The notes beneath the pieces are model-generated. The model saw nothing but the letters and a program-made list of their open reading frames with translations. It was not told the DNA's origin and made no database searches. The translations under genes were made by a program, and so were the position numbers. A stretch of 64,000 bases of DNA, from NCBI RefSeq assembly GCF_003634935.1, contig NZ_RBXO01000001.1, positions 3,807,501-3,871,500 on the forward strand, read 5' to 3'. The first letter of the stretch is position 1. Each line of letters opens with the position of its first letter. Shown here one piece after another: positions 10,317 to 18,764 of this stretch. This DNA comes from Saccharothrix australiensis. GTDB taxonomy: Bacteria > Actinomycetota > Actinomycetes > Mycobacteriales > Pseudonocardiaceae.

Positions 10317-10428
10317 CCGGTCGCGCCGCGCCTTTCCGGTCGTGCCACGCCTTTCCGGTCGTGTCGCGCCTTTCGGGTGTGCCACGCCTTTCCCGTTGTG
10401 TCGCGCTTTTCCGGTGCGCGCGGCACGT
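10317..10428. repeat. Tandem 18-19-bp repeat, about six units
   Basis: The divergent region between glycosyltransferase copy 1 and the ABC exporter holds successive units such as CCGGTCGTGCCACGCCTTT at 10317, 10336, 10355, 10374, 10392 and a partial unit at 10411. They differ by a few bases. This could be a binding array or simply a minisatellite. It sits upstream of the start of copy 1 (10224), within the likely promoter zone. Confidence 0.7.
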
Positions 10429-10540
10429 GGTCCGGGTGGTCGGCGCGGAGCCGGGGAGCGCCCAGGATTTCGCCATTCCCGGCCGTGCGCAAGGTTTTCC
10501 GGCGTCTATCCCGCCCGCGGGCCCGGCGGAACCGCGGATC

Positions 10541-10556
10541 GTCCCGCCGGCGGGAC
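10541..10556. promoter_or_regulatory. 16-bp palindrome, putative LmbU-family operator (site A)
   Basis: GTCCCGCCGGCGGGAC is a perfect palindrome in the divergent promoter region of glycosyltransferase copy 1 and the ABC exporter. It contains CGCCGGCG, the core I recall being reported for LmbU binding. The same 16-mer recurs at 27886 and 34979, with one-mismatch versions at 26597 and 30278. A possible -10 (TACAGT, 10610-10615) lies about 55 bases downstream on the + strand. Confidence 0.6.
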
Positions 10557-10707
10557 GGCCGTCGGTGGAAACCCTTCGCCGGGCCCGGCATCGCCGCGGC
10601 CGCCGGCGGTACAGTGATCGCCAGGGGATCCGCGGGGGCAGTGGTCGTGCTCGCGTCTTTCCGTGTGTCGATTCGGCGGCCGGTGCGGCTTCGACTGGAG
10701 GAACCGG

Positions 10708-12489
10708 GTGGAGCGGAAGGAAACCGAGACCGATCGAGCAGGCGTGTTCACGCTGTCGGCCTGGCGGGAGCTGCTGGCCTACGCCCGGCCGTACCGCGGC
10801 GCGGTGGTGCTCGGCGGCGCGCTGAGCCTCCTCGGCGGTCTGACGGGGCTGGTGGAACCGCTGGTCACCAAGGAGTTGGTGGACGCGCTGGAGCGCGGCG
10901 AGACGGTGGCGGGGCTGCTCCTGCTGTTGACCGCGGCGGTGCTCGGCAGCACGGTGGTCAACCTGCTCGGCGCGTTCCTGCTGGGCCGCACCGCCGAATC
11001 GGTGGTCCGCGACGCCAGGGTCGGCCTGATCCACCGCATCCTGCGGCTTCGGGTGCCCCAGTTCGCGCGGTTCCCGCCGGGCGACCTGATGTCCAGGGTC
11101 GGCACCGACACCACGCTGCTGAACCAGGCGGTCAGCCACGCCCTGATCGACTCGGTCAAGGGCGCCCTGATGATGATCGCCATCCTGGTCGTCATGGTGG
11201 TCATGGAGCCGGTCCTGGTGCTGGTGACGCTCGGCGTGCTCGGCGTCTGCGGTGTCCTGGTCGGGCTCCTCGCGCCGTTCTACACCCGCTACAACGTCAC
11301 GGTCCAGGAGTCGCTGGGCGACATCAACAACACCCTGGAACGCGCCCTGGGCGCGTTCCGGACCATCAAGGCCACGGGTGTCGAGCGGAGGGTGGAGGCG
11401 GAGGCCGTCGCGGCGTCCGAGCGGGCCTGGAAGTACGGCGTGCGGCTGGCCGGGATGGACGGCGCGATGGGCGCGCTCGCGCTGATGGGCATCCACCTGT
11501 CGTTCCTGGCGGTGCTCGGCATCGGCGGCGCGCGGGTGGCGTCCGGCGACACCGCGATCGGCACGCTCATCGCGTTCCTGCTCTACCTGTTCTACCTGAT
11601 CGAGCCGGCGACCGAGCTGATCGACTCGGTGGCGCGGTTCAGCGCGGGCGTCGCGGCGGTGCGCCGGGTCCGCGAGGTGCAGCGGCTCGACGTCGAGGCC
11701 GACGGCACGCCGACGCCGGCGGACCCGGCACCGGCCGCCGGTGCGGACCGGTGCGCGTCGCTGCGGTTCGAGGACGTCGTCTTCCGGTACCCGGACACCG
11801 AGTCGCCGGTGCACCACGGCGTCAGCTTCGACGTGCCGCCGGGCGGTGTGACCGCGTTCGTCGGCGGGTCCGGCGCGGGCAAGTCGACCATCTTCGCGTT
11901 GATCGAGCGGTTCTACGAGCCGGACGGCGGGCGCATCCTGCTCGACGGGGTGGACCTCGGCCAGTGGCCGCTGCACCGCCTGCGGTCCGGGATCGGCTAC
12001 GTCGAGCAGGACGCGCCGGTGCTGGCCGGCACGCTGCGGGAGAACCTGCTGCTGGGCGTCGAGCACGCGACCGACGACGACCTCGCCGGGGTGTTGGCGA
12101 GCACCCGGCTCGACGGGCTGGTGGCGCGCCTGCCCGACGGGCTGGACACCAGGGTCGGCCACCGCGGCAGCACCCTGTCCGGCGGTGAGCGGCAGCGGGT
12201 CGCGGTCGCCCGCGCCCTGCTGCGGAAACCGCGGCTGCTGCTGCTCGACGAGGTGACCTCGCAGCTGGACGCGGTGAACGAGCTGGCGCTGCGCGAGGCG
12301 ATCGAGCAGGCGGCCCGGCGCACCACGGTCCTGGTGGTCGCGCACCGGCTGTCCACGGTGACCCGCGCGGACCGGATCGTGGTGATGGACGCGGGCCGCG
12401 TGCGGGCCGTCGGCACCCACCGCGACCTGGTCGAGAGCGACGACCTCTACCGCGAGCTGGCGGCGACCCAACTGCTCACCGCCCAGTGA
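10708..12489 (+). CDS. ABC exporter, fused membrane and ATPase domains
   Basis: The 593-residue half-transporter has six predicted membrane helices (about residues 20-300, for example GAVVLGGALSLLGGLTGLV and TVAGLLLLLTAAVLGSTVV). The ATPase domain shows Walker A GGSGAGKST, signature LSGGERQR and Walker B LLLLDEVTSQLD. The GTG at 10708 is chosen because GGAGGA lies six bases upstream. It is divergent from copy 1 and embedded among glycosyltransferase genes, so it most likely homodimerises in the membrane and exports the finished oligosaccharide. It resembles lasso and lantibiotic exporters in type, but belongs to this cluster by position. Confidence 0.85.
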   Translation: MERKETETDRAGVFTLSAWRELLAYARPYRGAVVLGGALSLLGGLTGLVEPLVTKELVDALERGETVAGLLLLLTAAVLGSTVVNLLGAFLLGRTAESVVRDARVGLIHRILRLRVPQFARFPPGDLMSRVGTDTTLLNQAVSHALIDSVKGALMMIAILVVMVVMEPVLVLVTLGVLGVCGVLVGLLAPFYTRYNVTVQESLGDINNTLERALGAFRTIKATGVERRVEAEAVAASERAWKYGVRLAGMDGAMGALALMGIHLSFLAVLGIGGARVASGDTAIGTLIAFLLYLFYLIEPATELIDSVARFSAGVAAVRRVREVQRLDVEADGTPTPADPAPAAGADRCASLRFEDVVFRYPDTESPVHHGVSFDVPPGGVTAFVGGSGAGKSTIFALIERFYEPDGGRILLDGVDLGQWPLHRLRSGIGYVEQDAPVLAGTLRENLLLGVEHATDDDLAGVLASTRLDGLVARLPDGLDTRVGHRGSTLSGGERQRVAVARALLRKPRLLLLDEVTSQLDAVNELALREAIEQAARRTTVLVVAHRLSTVTRADRIVVMDAGRVRAVGTHRDLVESDDLYRELAATQLLTAQ

Positions 12490-12595
12490 GCGGTGCGCGA
12501 CCGACGCCCACCGCCGCCCGCGCTCACAGCGGCCGGTACGAGCGCCCGGACCAGGTGCGCCGCCCGCCCGCCCGCGCTCACAGCGCCCGGTAGCC
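12490..12595. repeat. Short direct repeats between convergent genes
   Basis: The segment CGCTCACAGCG(G/C)CCGGTA occurs near 12520 and 12578, and CTCACAGCGCCCGGTAGC recurs at 12595 across the end of the hydrolase gene. It appears to be a duplicated 3' end of that gene. No terminator hairpin is evident. Confidence 0.4.
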
Positions 12596-13645
12596 TCACA
12601 GCGCCCGGTAGCGCTTCGCCACCTCGTGGAAGGCGGCCTTCGGCTCCCAGTGGCCGCTGGAGTAGGGCAGCTCGGCGTCCTCGGCGTGGACCTTGACCAG
12701 GGTGTAGCCCGCCCGGTCGAGGTCGAGGCGCGGGTCCGGCGAGTGCGGCGAGGCCGGCTGGATGAACTCGAACGCGAACGCGGCGAACACGCCCTCCGCG
12801 GCGTAGAGCTCGATCAGGTCGGCGAGGTAGCGGGCCTGTGCCGCCTCGTCCCTCGGCGGCGCGGACTCCCGCACCGACGTGTGGGCCGAGGCGTCCCAGG
12901 TGACCAGGCGCTGCGCCCGCGGGCCGTCCTTCTCCGCGCCCCGGTAACCGCCGCAGCCGAACTCCAGGACGGCCACCGGTTTGCCGTGCCGGTGCAGCCG
13001 GCGCAATCCCTGCCGGTAATTCGCCTCGTTGTGCTCGTGCCGGTAGTAATTCGAGCCGACGATGTCGAACAGCGTCCAGTCGACCTGCTCCCACAGGCCC
13101 GCCCCGTAGGTGAGCGGGCCCGTGAAATTCGCCCTCGCCACCGCCGCCGCGTTGGCGAGCAGGAAGTTCAGCCGCTGGTTGAACAGCGGCAGCACCGGCC
13201 ACCAGCGCGGCGAGCCGAGCGGGAGGCCCTTCGCCGCCGCGTCCTCGCCGGGGATGATCCCGTCGGTGTAGAGCGAGTACTCGCACCCGACGTTGAGCAC
13301 CACCCGCTCCGGGTGGCGCGCGCGCAGCCGCTCGGCGGCCCGCGCCGCGTCCGCGAGGTGGTCGAGGGTTTCCGCCGCGTCGACGTCGTACAGCCGGGGC
13401 TGGAGCCACACGTCGAGCCCGAGGGACAGCGCGATGGTCGCGGCCTCCACCAGCCGGGGGACCTCGGTGCCGTAGACGTTCACCGCCGTGCAGTGCAACT
13501 CGTCGCGGATCACCCGCAACTCCTGTTCGACGAGTTCCGTCCGCCAGATGTCGCGGGTGCACCCCTCACCGACGTAGTTGAGACCGACGGTGTAATTGAT
13601 TCCTTTGTGGACCAGGCTCGACCCCATAATCCGAAAATAGCACAT
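12596..13645 (-). CDS. TIM-barrel glycoside hydrolase-like protein in the glycosyltransferase operon
   Basis: The protein has about 349 residues (343 if the internal ATG at 13627 is used). A (beta/alpha)8 hydrolase fold is suggested by VNVYGTEVPRLVEAATIAL, NVGCEYSLYTDG and AVLEFGCGGYRG. The two glutamates (CEY and LEF) sit where clan-A acid/base and nucleophile residues usually lie, but this is by pattern only. The ATG at 13645 overlaps the TGA of the preceding glycosyltransferase (TGATG), implying translational coupling. There is no signal peptide, so it would act inside the cell. It may trim or activate the product; no family number is claimed. Confidence 0.65.
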   Translation of the reverse strand: MCYFRIMGSSLVHKGINYTVGLNYVGEGCTRDIWRTELVEQELRVIRDELHCTAVNVYGTEVPRLVEAATIALSLGLDVWLQPRLYDVDAAETLDHLADAARAAERLRARHPERVVLNVGCEYSLYTDGIIPGEDAAAKGLPLGSPRWWPVLPLFNQRLNFLLANAAAVARANFTGPLTYGAGLWEQVDWTLFDIVGSNYYRHEHNEANYRQGLRRLHRHGKPVAVLEFGCGGYRGAEKDGPRAQRLVTWDASAHTSVRESAPPRDEAAQARYLADLIELYAAEGVFAAFAFEFIQPASPHSPDPRLDLDRAGYTLVKVHAEDAELPYSSGHWEPKAAFHEVAKRYRAL

Positions 13646-14907
13646 CAAGTGCGGTGCGCGGCCGTGCGCCGTTCGATTTCCCGGACGGCTTCGAGCGGGG
13701 ACGGCATCGTTCGCATCTCTTCGCCGAGCCGTTCGGCGGAATGCTTGAACGAGGGTTCCCGGAGTATTCGGAGCAGGTTTTCCCGGATGTCCCCGGCGGT
13801 CGTCCCGGCGGGGTCCACGGCCAGTCCCGCGCCCTGCGCGGCGAGGTTGCGGGCCAGCAGCGGCTCGTCGAACTCCCACGGCAGCGCCAGCTGCGGCACG
13901 CCGTAGAACGACGTGGTGGCCAGGGTGCCGATGCCGGCGTGGTGCACGATCGCCGAGCAGGTCGGCGCGAGCGCGTGCAGCGGGACGTAGGGCACGATGG
14001 TGGCCCCGGGCGGGATGCGCCGCAGCAGCGCCCGCTCCCGGTCGGCGACCGTCGCCACGACGTCGACGTCCAGGTCCGCGAGCGAGTCGAGCACGTCCTG
14101 GAGGTCGAAGCCGTACTCGGCGGGCCGCTCGGAGAGGAGGCTGCTGCCCAGGGTGATGGCGACGCGCGGCCGTTCCGGCGGCGCCCACAGCCACCGGGGG
14201 ACGCTCGCCGACCCGCCGTAGGGCACGAAGCGCACCCCGACCCGGGGCAGGTCGGTCGGGAGGGCCAGCGACGGCGGCAACAGGTCGATCGTGAAGTGCC
14301 CGGTCGCCATGTCCTCGGTGAACCCCACGCCGTACCGCCGCCCGTACCGCGTGAACGACTCGGCGAGGGCGTCGTCGCGGTCCTCCGGCGGTCGGCCGTC
14401 CCGCAGCCGCCGGAAGTGGCCCCGCGTGACGCCGAAGACGTCCAGGCTCCACAGCGCCCTGGCGTGCGCCGCGCCGCACGCCCCGGCCACGATCGGCCCG
14501 GCGTAGCTGGTCGGCTCCCACACCACCAGGTCGGGCCGCCACCAGCGGGCGTAGGCCACCAGGTCGGCCAGGATCGGCGCGGTGAACGCGGTGAACCACC
14601 ACGGGACGTCCTCGCGGTACCCGTCCCGCAGGTGCTCCCAGGTGATCTTCGCCGGGTCCTCGGCCGCGTCGTACGGCGGGTTGAGGCCCGTGTCGACGTC
14701 ACCCTCGGCGGGCTCCTCGGCGGACTGCGCCGCGCGGCCGGGGCGACCCACCGGTACGGCGGTCAGCCCGGCGAGGGTGATGGTGTCGGCGAACTCCGGG
14801 TTGCTCGCGACGCGCACCTCGTGGCCGGCGGCGCGGAACGCCCACGCCAACGGCACCAGCGGGTAGAAGACGGTGTTGCCAGGGTGGGTGATGAGCAGGA
14901 CGCGCAT
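13645..14907 (-). CDS. Activator-dependent-type GT1 glycosyltransferase, copy 2
   Basis: This 420-residue enzyme has N-terminal MRVLLITHPGNTVFYPLVPL and donor motif VHHAGIGTLATTSFYGVPQL, then ALPWEFDEP. It is the last of nine consecutive paralogues on this strand and is coupled to the hydrolase gene behind it. The histidine pair and FDE are intact, so it should be active. The C-terminal helix (MPSPLEAVREIERRTA) matches its siblings. Which linkage it makes cannot be read from sequence. Confidence 0.87.
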   Translation of the reverse strand: MRVLLITHPGNTVFYPLVPLAWAFRAAGHEVRVASNPEFADTITLAGLTAVPVGRPGRAAQSAEEPAEGDVDTGLNPPYDAAEDPAKITWEHLRDGYREDVPWWFTAFTAPILADLVAYARWWRPDLVVWEPTSYAGPIVAGACGAAHARALWSLDVFGVTRGHFRRLRDGRPPEDRDDALAESFTRYGRRYGVGFTEDMATGHFTIDLLPPSLALPTDLPRVGVRFVPYGGSASVPRWLWAPPERPRVAITLGSSLLSERPAEYGFDLQDVLDSLADLDVDVVATVADRERALLRRIPPGATIVPYVPLHALAPTCSAIVHHAGIGTLATTSFYGVPQLALPWEFDEPLLARNLAAQGAGLAVDPAGTTAGDIRENLLRILREPSFKHSAERLGEEMRTMPSPLEAVREIERRTAAHRT

Positions 14908-14931
14908 GGTCGGTTGCCTCCGAGGGTTCCG

Positions 14932-16203
14932 TCAGCGTCGCCCGGCCGGCGCCGCGCGGTGCCGGTCGGTGAGTTCTTCCAAGTCGCGCACGACCTCGGC
15001 GGGAGTGGGCATCGAGAGCATCTCGGCGCGCAGCCGGCCCGCCGCCGCCGTGAACGACGGCTCGTCCAGCAGCCGCAGCACGTCCCGGCGCACGGTGTCG
15101 CCGGTCGCCCTGGTCGCGTGCGTGGTGAGCGCCGCGCCCTGCCGCGCGAGCAGTTCGGCGACGGCGGGCTCGTCGAACTCCCACGGCAGCGCCAACTGCG
15201 GCACGCCGTGCAGCGACGTGGTGGCCAGCGTGCCCGGACCGGCGTGGTGGATGACGGCGGCGCAGGTCGGCACGAGGTCGTCGAGCGGGGCGAACGGCAC
15301 GACCGTGGCGTTGTCCGGCACGCGACCCAGCTTCGGCTGCTCCCGCTCGGCGATGGTGGCCACCACCTCCACGTCCAGGTCGGCCAGCGCGGCGAGGACG
15401 TCCCGGACGTCCAGGACGTGCCCGCCGGGGTGCTCGTGGACGACGCTGCTGCCCAGGGTGAGCGCGATCCGCCGCCGCCCGGAGGTCCGCCACAGCCACG
15501 GCCGCACGGTCGCCCGGCCGCCGTAGGGCACGTGCCGCACCGGCAGGTAGGTCAGCCGGTCGGCCTGGATGCGCAGCGACTCGGGGAACGCGGTGACGGT
15601 GAAGTGCCCGCACGCCATGTCCTCGGCGTAGTCGACGCCGTGGCGCTCGGCGTAGAAGGCGAGCCACTCGGCCAGCGGGTCCTCCCGGTCGTCCGCCGGC
15701 CGCTGGTCCCGGAGCCGCAGGTAGTGCTCGCGGGCGACGCCGAAGACGTCCCGGCTCCACAGCACCCGCGCGTGCGCCGCGCCGACCACGTGGGCCGCGA
15801 TCGCCCCGGCGTAGCAGCCGGGTTCCCAGAACACCAGGTCCGGCCGCCAGCGCCGGGCGAACTCGACCAGGCCGCCGATCACCGGGAAGTTCACCGGCTT
15901 GTAGAACTCGTCGAGCTGCTGCCGGTACCCCGCCCGCAGGTGCTCCCACGTGGCCCGCTCGGGGTGGTCGGCCACGTCGTACGGCGCGGCCAGCACGTCG
16001 TCCGGCTCGTCGGGGGAGACCGGGCCCGCCACGAAGTTCCGGCCGACGGGCACCGCGGTCAGCCCGGTCTCGGCGACCAGCGGCGCGAAGTCCGGCTGGC
16101 TCGCGACGCGCACCTCGTGCCCGGCGGCGCGCAGCGCCCACGCCAGCGGCACCATGAACTGGAACAGGGTGTAGCCCGGCTCGGTGGCGAACAGGACGCG
16201 CAC
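14932..16203 (-). CDS. Activator-dependent-type GT1 glycosyltransferase, copy 3
   Basis: This 423-residue enzyme starts at GTG with GGGAGGTAGG upstream (VRVLFATEPGYTLFQFMVPL). The donor site reads VIHHAGPGTLATTSLHGVPQ, then LALPWEFDEP. The acceptor domain carries ILWSRD-like variation: VLWSRDVFGVAREHYLRLRD, where most siblings have LWGxDVFG. It lies four bases after the stop of copy 4, so the two are co-translated. All key residues are present. Confidence 0.87.
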   Translation of the reverse strand: MRVLFATEPGYTLFQFMVPLAWALRAAGHEVRVASQPDFAPLVAETGLTAVPVGRNFVAGPVSPDEPDDVLAAPYDVADHPERATWEHLRAGYRQQLDEFYKPVNFPVIGGLVEFARRWRPDLVFWEPGCYAGAIAAHVVGAAHARVLWSRDVFGVAREHYLRLRDQRPADDREDPLAEWLAFYAERHGVDYAEDMACGHFTVTAFPESLRIQADRLTYLPVRHVPYGGRATVRPWLWRTSGRRRIALTLGSSVVHEHPGGHVLDVRDVLAALADLDVEVVATIAEREQPKLGRVPDNATVVPFAPLDDLVPTCAAVIHHAGPGTLATTSLHGVPQLALPWEFDEPAVAELLARQGAALTTHATRATGDTVRRDVLRLLDEPSFTAAAGRLRAEMLSMPTPAEVVRDLEELTDRHRAAPAGRR

Positions 16204-16207
16204 GGTC

Positions 16208-17467
16208 CTACCTCCCGGTGGTGAGTTCTTCGAGCCGCGGGACCAGCTCGTTGGGCGTGGGCATCGCGAGCATCCCGTCGCGCAGGGTCCCCGCGCCGGT
16301 GCGGAGGGCCGGGTCGTCGAGCAGGCGCAGCACCGCGTCCCGGACGGTCGCGCCGGTCGCGGCGCGGGGGTCGAGGACCAGCCCGGCGCCCTGCGCGGCG
16401 AGCCGGGCGGCCAGCGCGGGCTCGTCGAAGTCCCAGGGCAGCGCCAGTTGCGGCACCGCGTGCAGGGACGTGGTCGCGAGGGTGCCCGGTCCGGCGTGGT
16501 GCACGACCGCCGCGCACGTCGGCGCGAGGGCGTGCAGCGGGACGTAGGGGACCAGCCGCGCGTTGTCCGGCGCGCGGCCCAGCCCGTCGCGTTCGGCGTC
16601 CGCGACGGTGGCGACGACGTCGACGTCCACATCGGACAGCGCGTCCAGGATCGCGCGCAGGTTCACCGCGTAGCCGTCGTACTGGCCGGTCGCGGTGATG
16701 CCGAAGGTGAGGGCGACGCGGGGCCGCGACGGCGGCGTCCGCAGCCAGGCCGGGACCACCGCCGGCCCGCCGTAGGGCGTGTACCGCATCGACAGCGGCT
16801 CGTCGCCGGTCGGCGGGCTCGGCAGGCGCAGGGACGGCGGGAACTGGTCGACGGTGAACTGCCCGGTCACCAGCTCCTCGGAGAACGCCACGCCGTGCTT
16901 GGCCGCGTGCGCGGCCAGCCAGTCGCGGAGCGGGTCCTCGGCGTGGCCGCCGTCTGCCTTGCGGCGCAGGAACTCCCGGCGGGTCGCGCCGAAGACGTCC
17001 AGGCTCCACAGCAGGCGGCCGTGCGCCGCGCCGGCGGCCGCGGCGGCGATGGCGCCCGCGTAGCTGACCGGCTCCCACACCACCAGGTCCGGCCGCCACC
17101 ACCGGGCGAAGTCCACGAGCTGGTCGACCAGGGGGAAGTTCTCCGCCTTGTGCCACCAGGTGACCTGCTGCCGGTAGCCCTCGACCAGGTGCTCCCACGT
17201 GACGTCCGGCCGTTCCACCACGTCGTAGGGCGGCAGCAGCCCCGCCCGGACCTCCCGGCGCTTGCCGGGGTCGTGCGCCAGCGCCCGCCAGATCGCGTGG
17301 TCGCGGCCCAGGGGCACCGCGGTCAGCCCCGCCTGCGTGACGGTGGCGGCGAGGTTGGGCTGGCTCGCGACGCGCACGTCGTGCCCGGCCGTGCGCAGCG
17401 CCCACGCCAGCGGCGCCATCGAGTAGAACAGGCTCCGGTCCGCGCAGACGGTGAACAGCACCCGCAT
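16208..17467 (-). CDS. Activator-dependent-type GT1 glycosyltransferase, copy 4
   Basis: This 419-residue enzyme starts MRVLFTVCADRSLFYSMAPL. The donor motif is VVHHAGPGTLATTSLHAVPQ followed by LALPWDFDEP. The acceptor half holds LLWSLDVFGATRREFLRRKA, with basic residues replacing the usual RLRxRQP loop, and a Pro-rich loop LRLPSPPTGDEP not seen in its neighbours. It is ten bases downstream of copy 5. Intact motifs suggest activity with its own acceptor preference. Confidence 0.87.
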   Translation of the reverse strand: MRVLFTVCADRSLFYSMAPLAWALRTAGHDVRVASQPNLAATVTQAGLTAVPLGRDHAIWRALAHDPGKRREVRAGLLPPYDVVERPDVTWEHLVEGYRQQVTWWHKAENFPLVDQLVDFARWWRPDLVVWEPVSYAGAIAAAAAGAAHGRLLWSLDVFGATRREFLRRKADGGHAEDPLRDWLAAHAAKHGVAFSEELVTGQFTVDQFPPSLRLPSPPTGDEPLSMRYTPYGGPAVVPAWLRTPPSRPRVALTFGITATGQYDGYAVNLRAILDALSDVDVDVVATVADAERDGLGRAPDNARLVPYVPLHALAPTCAAVVHHAGPGTLATTSLHAVPQLALPWDFDEPALAARLAAQGAGLVLDPRAATGATVRDAVLRLLDDPALRTGAGTLRDGMLAMPTPNELVPRLEELTTGR

Positions 17468-17477
17468 CGCCTTCCCC

Positions 17478-18746
17478 CTACCCGGCCGCGAGTTCCACCA
17501 GCCGGGGCACCACCTCGTGCGGTGTCGGCATGGCCAGCATCTCGTCGCGCAGCGCGCCGACGCGCTCCCGGAAGGACGGCTCGCCCAGCAGGCGCAGGAC
17601 GCTGTCGCGGACGGCGTCACCGGTCGCCCGGTACGCGGGGATGGCGAGCCCCGCGCCCTGCTCGGCGAGCTTGCGCGCCAGCGCCGGCTGGTCGGAGTTC
17701 CACGGCAGCGCGAGCTGGGGCACGCCGTCGAGCGTCGTGGTGCACATCGTCCCGATGCCGGCGTGGTGGATCACCGCCGCGCAGGTGGCGGTGAGCGCGT
17801 GCAGCGGGAGGAACGGGACGACCCTGGCGTTGTCCGGCACCCGCCGCAACTTGCGCTGCGCGTCCGGCGCGATCGTGGCGACCACCTCGACGTCCACGTC
17901 GGACAGCGCGTCGAGGACGTCCGACAGGTCGACCAGGTAGCCGTCCGGGCGCTCGGCCACGACGGCCTGCCCCAGCGTCAGGGCGACCCTGGGCCGCTCG
18001 GGCGGCGCGGTCAGCCACTTCGGCAGGGTGGCCGGCCCGCCGTAGGGCACGTACCGCATCGGGATGTACTCGACGTCGGCCGCGACGCGCAGCGACGGGG
18101 GCAGCTGCTCGATGGTGGCCTGCCCGGTGACCAGCTCCTCGGAGAACCGGCCGCCGTACTTGCGCGCGTAGGCGGCCAGCCAGTCGGCGAGGTGGTCGAC
18201 CCGGTCGTGCGCCGGCTGCCGGTCCCGCAGCCTCCGGTAGTGGTCCCGCGCGGCGCCGAAGTAGTCCACGCTCCACAGCAGGCGGACCTGGGCCGCGCCG
18301 ACGGCCGAGGCGGCGATCGCGCCCGCCGGGGACATCGGTTCCCAGATCACCAGGTCGGGCCGCCAGTGGCGGGCGAAGTCGACCAGGTCGGCGAGGAAGG
18401 GGAAGTTGCGCGCCTTGTAGAACCACGTGACGTGCGCGGCGTCGAAGCGGGCCTTGAGGTCGTCCCAGGTGATCTCGGCCGCGGGTCGCTCGATCACGTC
18501 GTACGGCTCGGGCACGCCCCGGTGGTCGGGGTAGGAGGGCTCCTCCGGCGGGTCGTCGTGGCCCGGCGGCGCGTGCTGCGTCCGGCCGACCGGCACGGCG
18601 GTCAGCCCGGTCCGGGTGATGACGTCGGCGAGCTCGGGCCAGCTCGCCACCCGCACGTCGTGGCCGGCGGCGCGCAGCGCCCAGGCCAGCGGCACCATCG
18701 CGTTCAGGATGGTGCCGCCCGGCTGGGTGGTGAACAGCACGCGCAT
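17478..18746 (-). CDS. Activator-dependent-type GT1 glycosyltransferase, copy 5
   Basis: This 422-residue enzyme starts MRVLFTTQPGGTILNAMVPL. Its donor motif differs from the other copies: VIHHAGIGTMCTTTLDGVPQ, then LALPWNSDQP. SDQ replaces FDE at the position that contacts the sugar, so the donor sugar may differ. It also has LLWSVDYFGAARDHYRRLRD, where Tyr replaces Val of DVFG. The gene lies 18 bases after copy 6 in the same operon. Confidence 0.87.
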   Translation of the reverse strand: MRVLFTTQPGGTILNAMVPLAWALRAAGHDVRVASWPELADVITRTGLTAVPVGRTQHAPPGHDDPPEEPSYPDHRGVPEPYDVIERPAAEITWDDLKARFDAAHVTWFYKARNFPFLADLVDFARHWRPDLVIWEPMSPAGAIAASAVGAAQVRLLWSVDYFGAARDHYRRLRDRQPAHDRVDHLADWLAAYARKYGGRFSEELVTGQATIEQLPPSLRVAADVEYIPMRYVPYGGPATLPKWLTAPPERPRVALTLGQAVVAERPDGYLVDLSDVLDALSDVDVEVVATIAPDAQRKLRRVPDNARVVPFLPLHALTATCAAVIHHAGIGTMCTTTLDGVPQLALPWNSDQPALARKLAEQGAGLAIPAYRATGDAVRDSVLRLLGEPSFRERVGALRDEMLAMPTPHEVVPRLVELAAG

Positions 18747-18764
18747 GGGTTGGCTCCCTTCCGT

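Noticed and set aside
10708-12489. Exporter at 10.7 kb as part of a second lasso or lantibiotic locus.
   Set aside because: No precursor, cyclase or protease is nearby; it is surrounded by glycosyltransferases and shares their control region.
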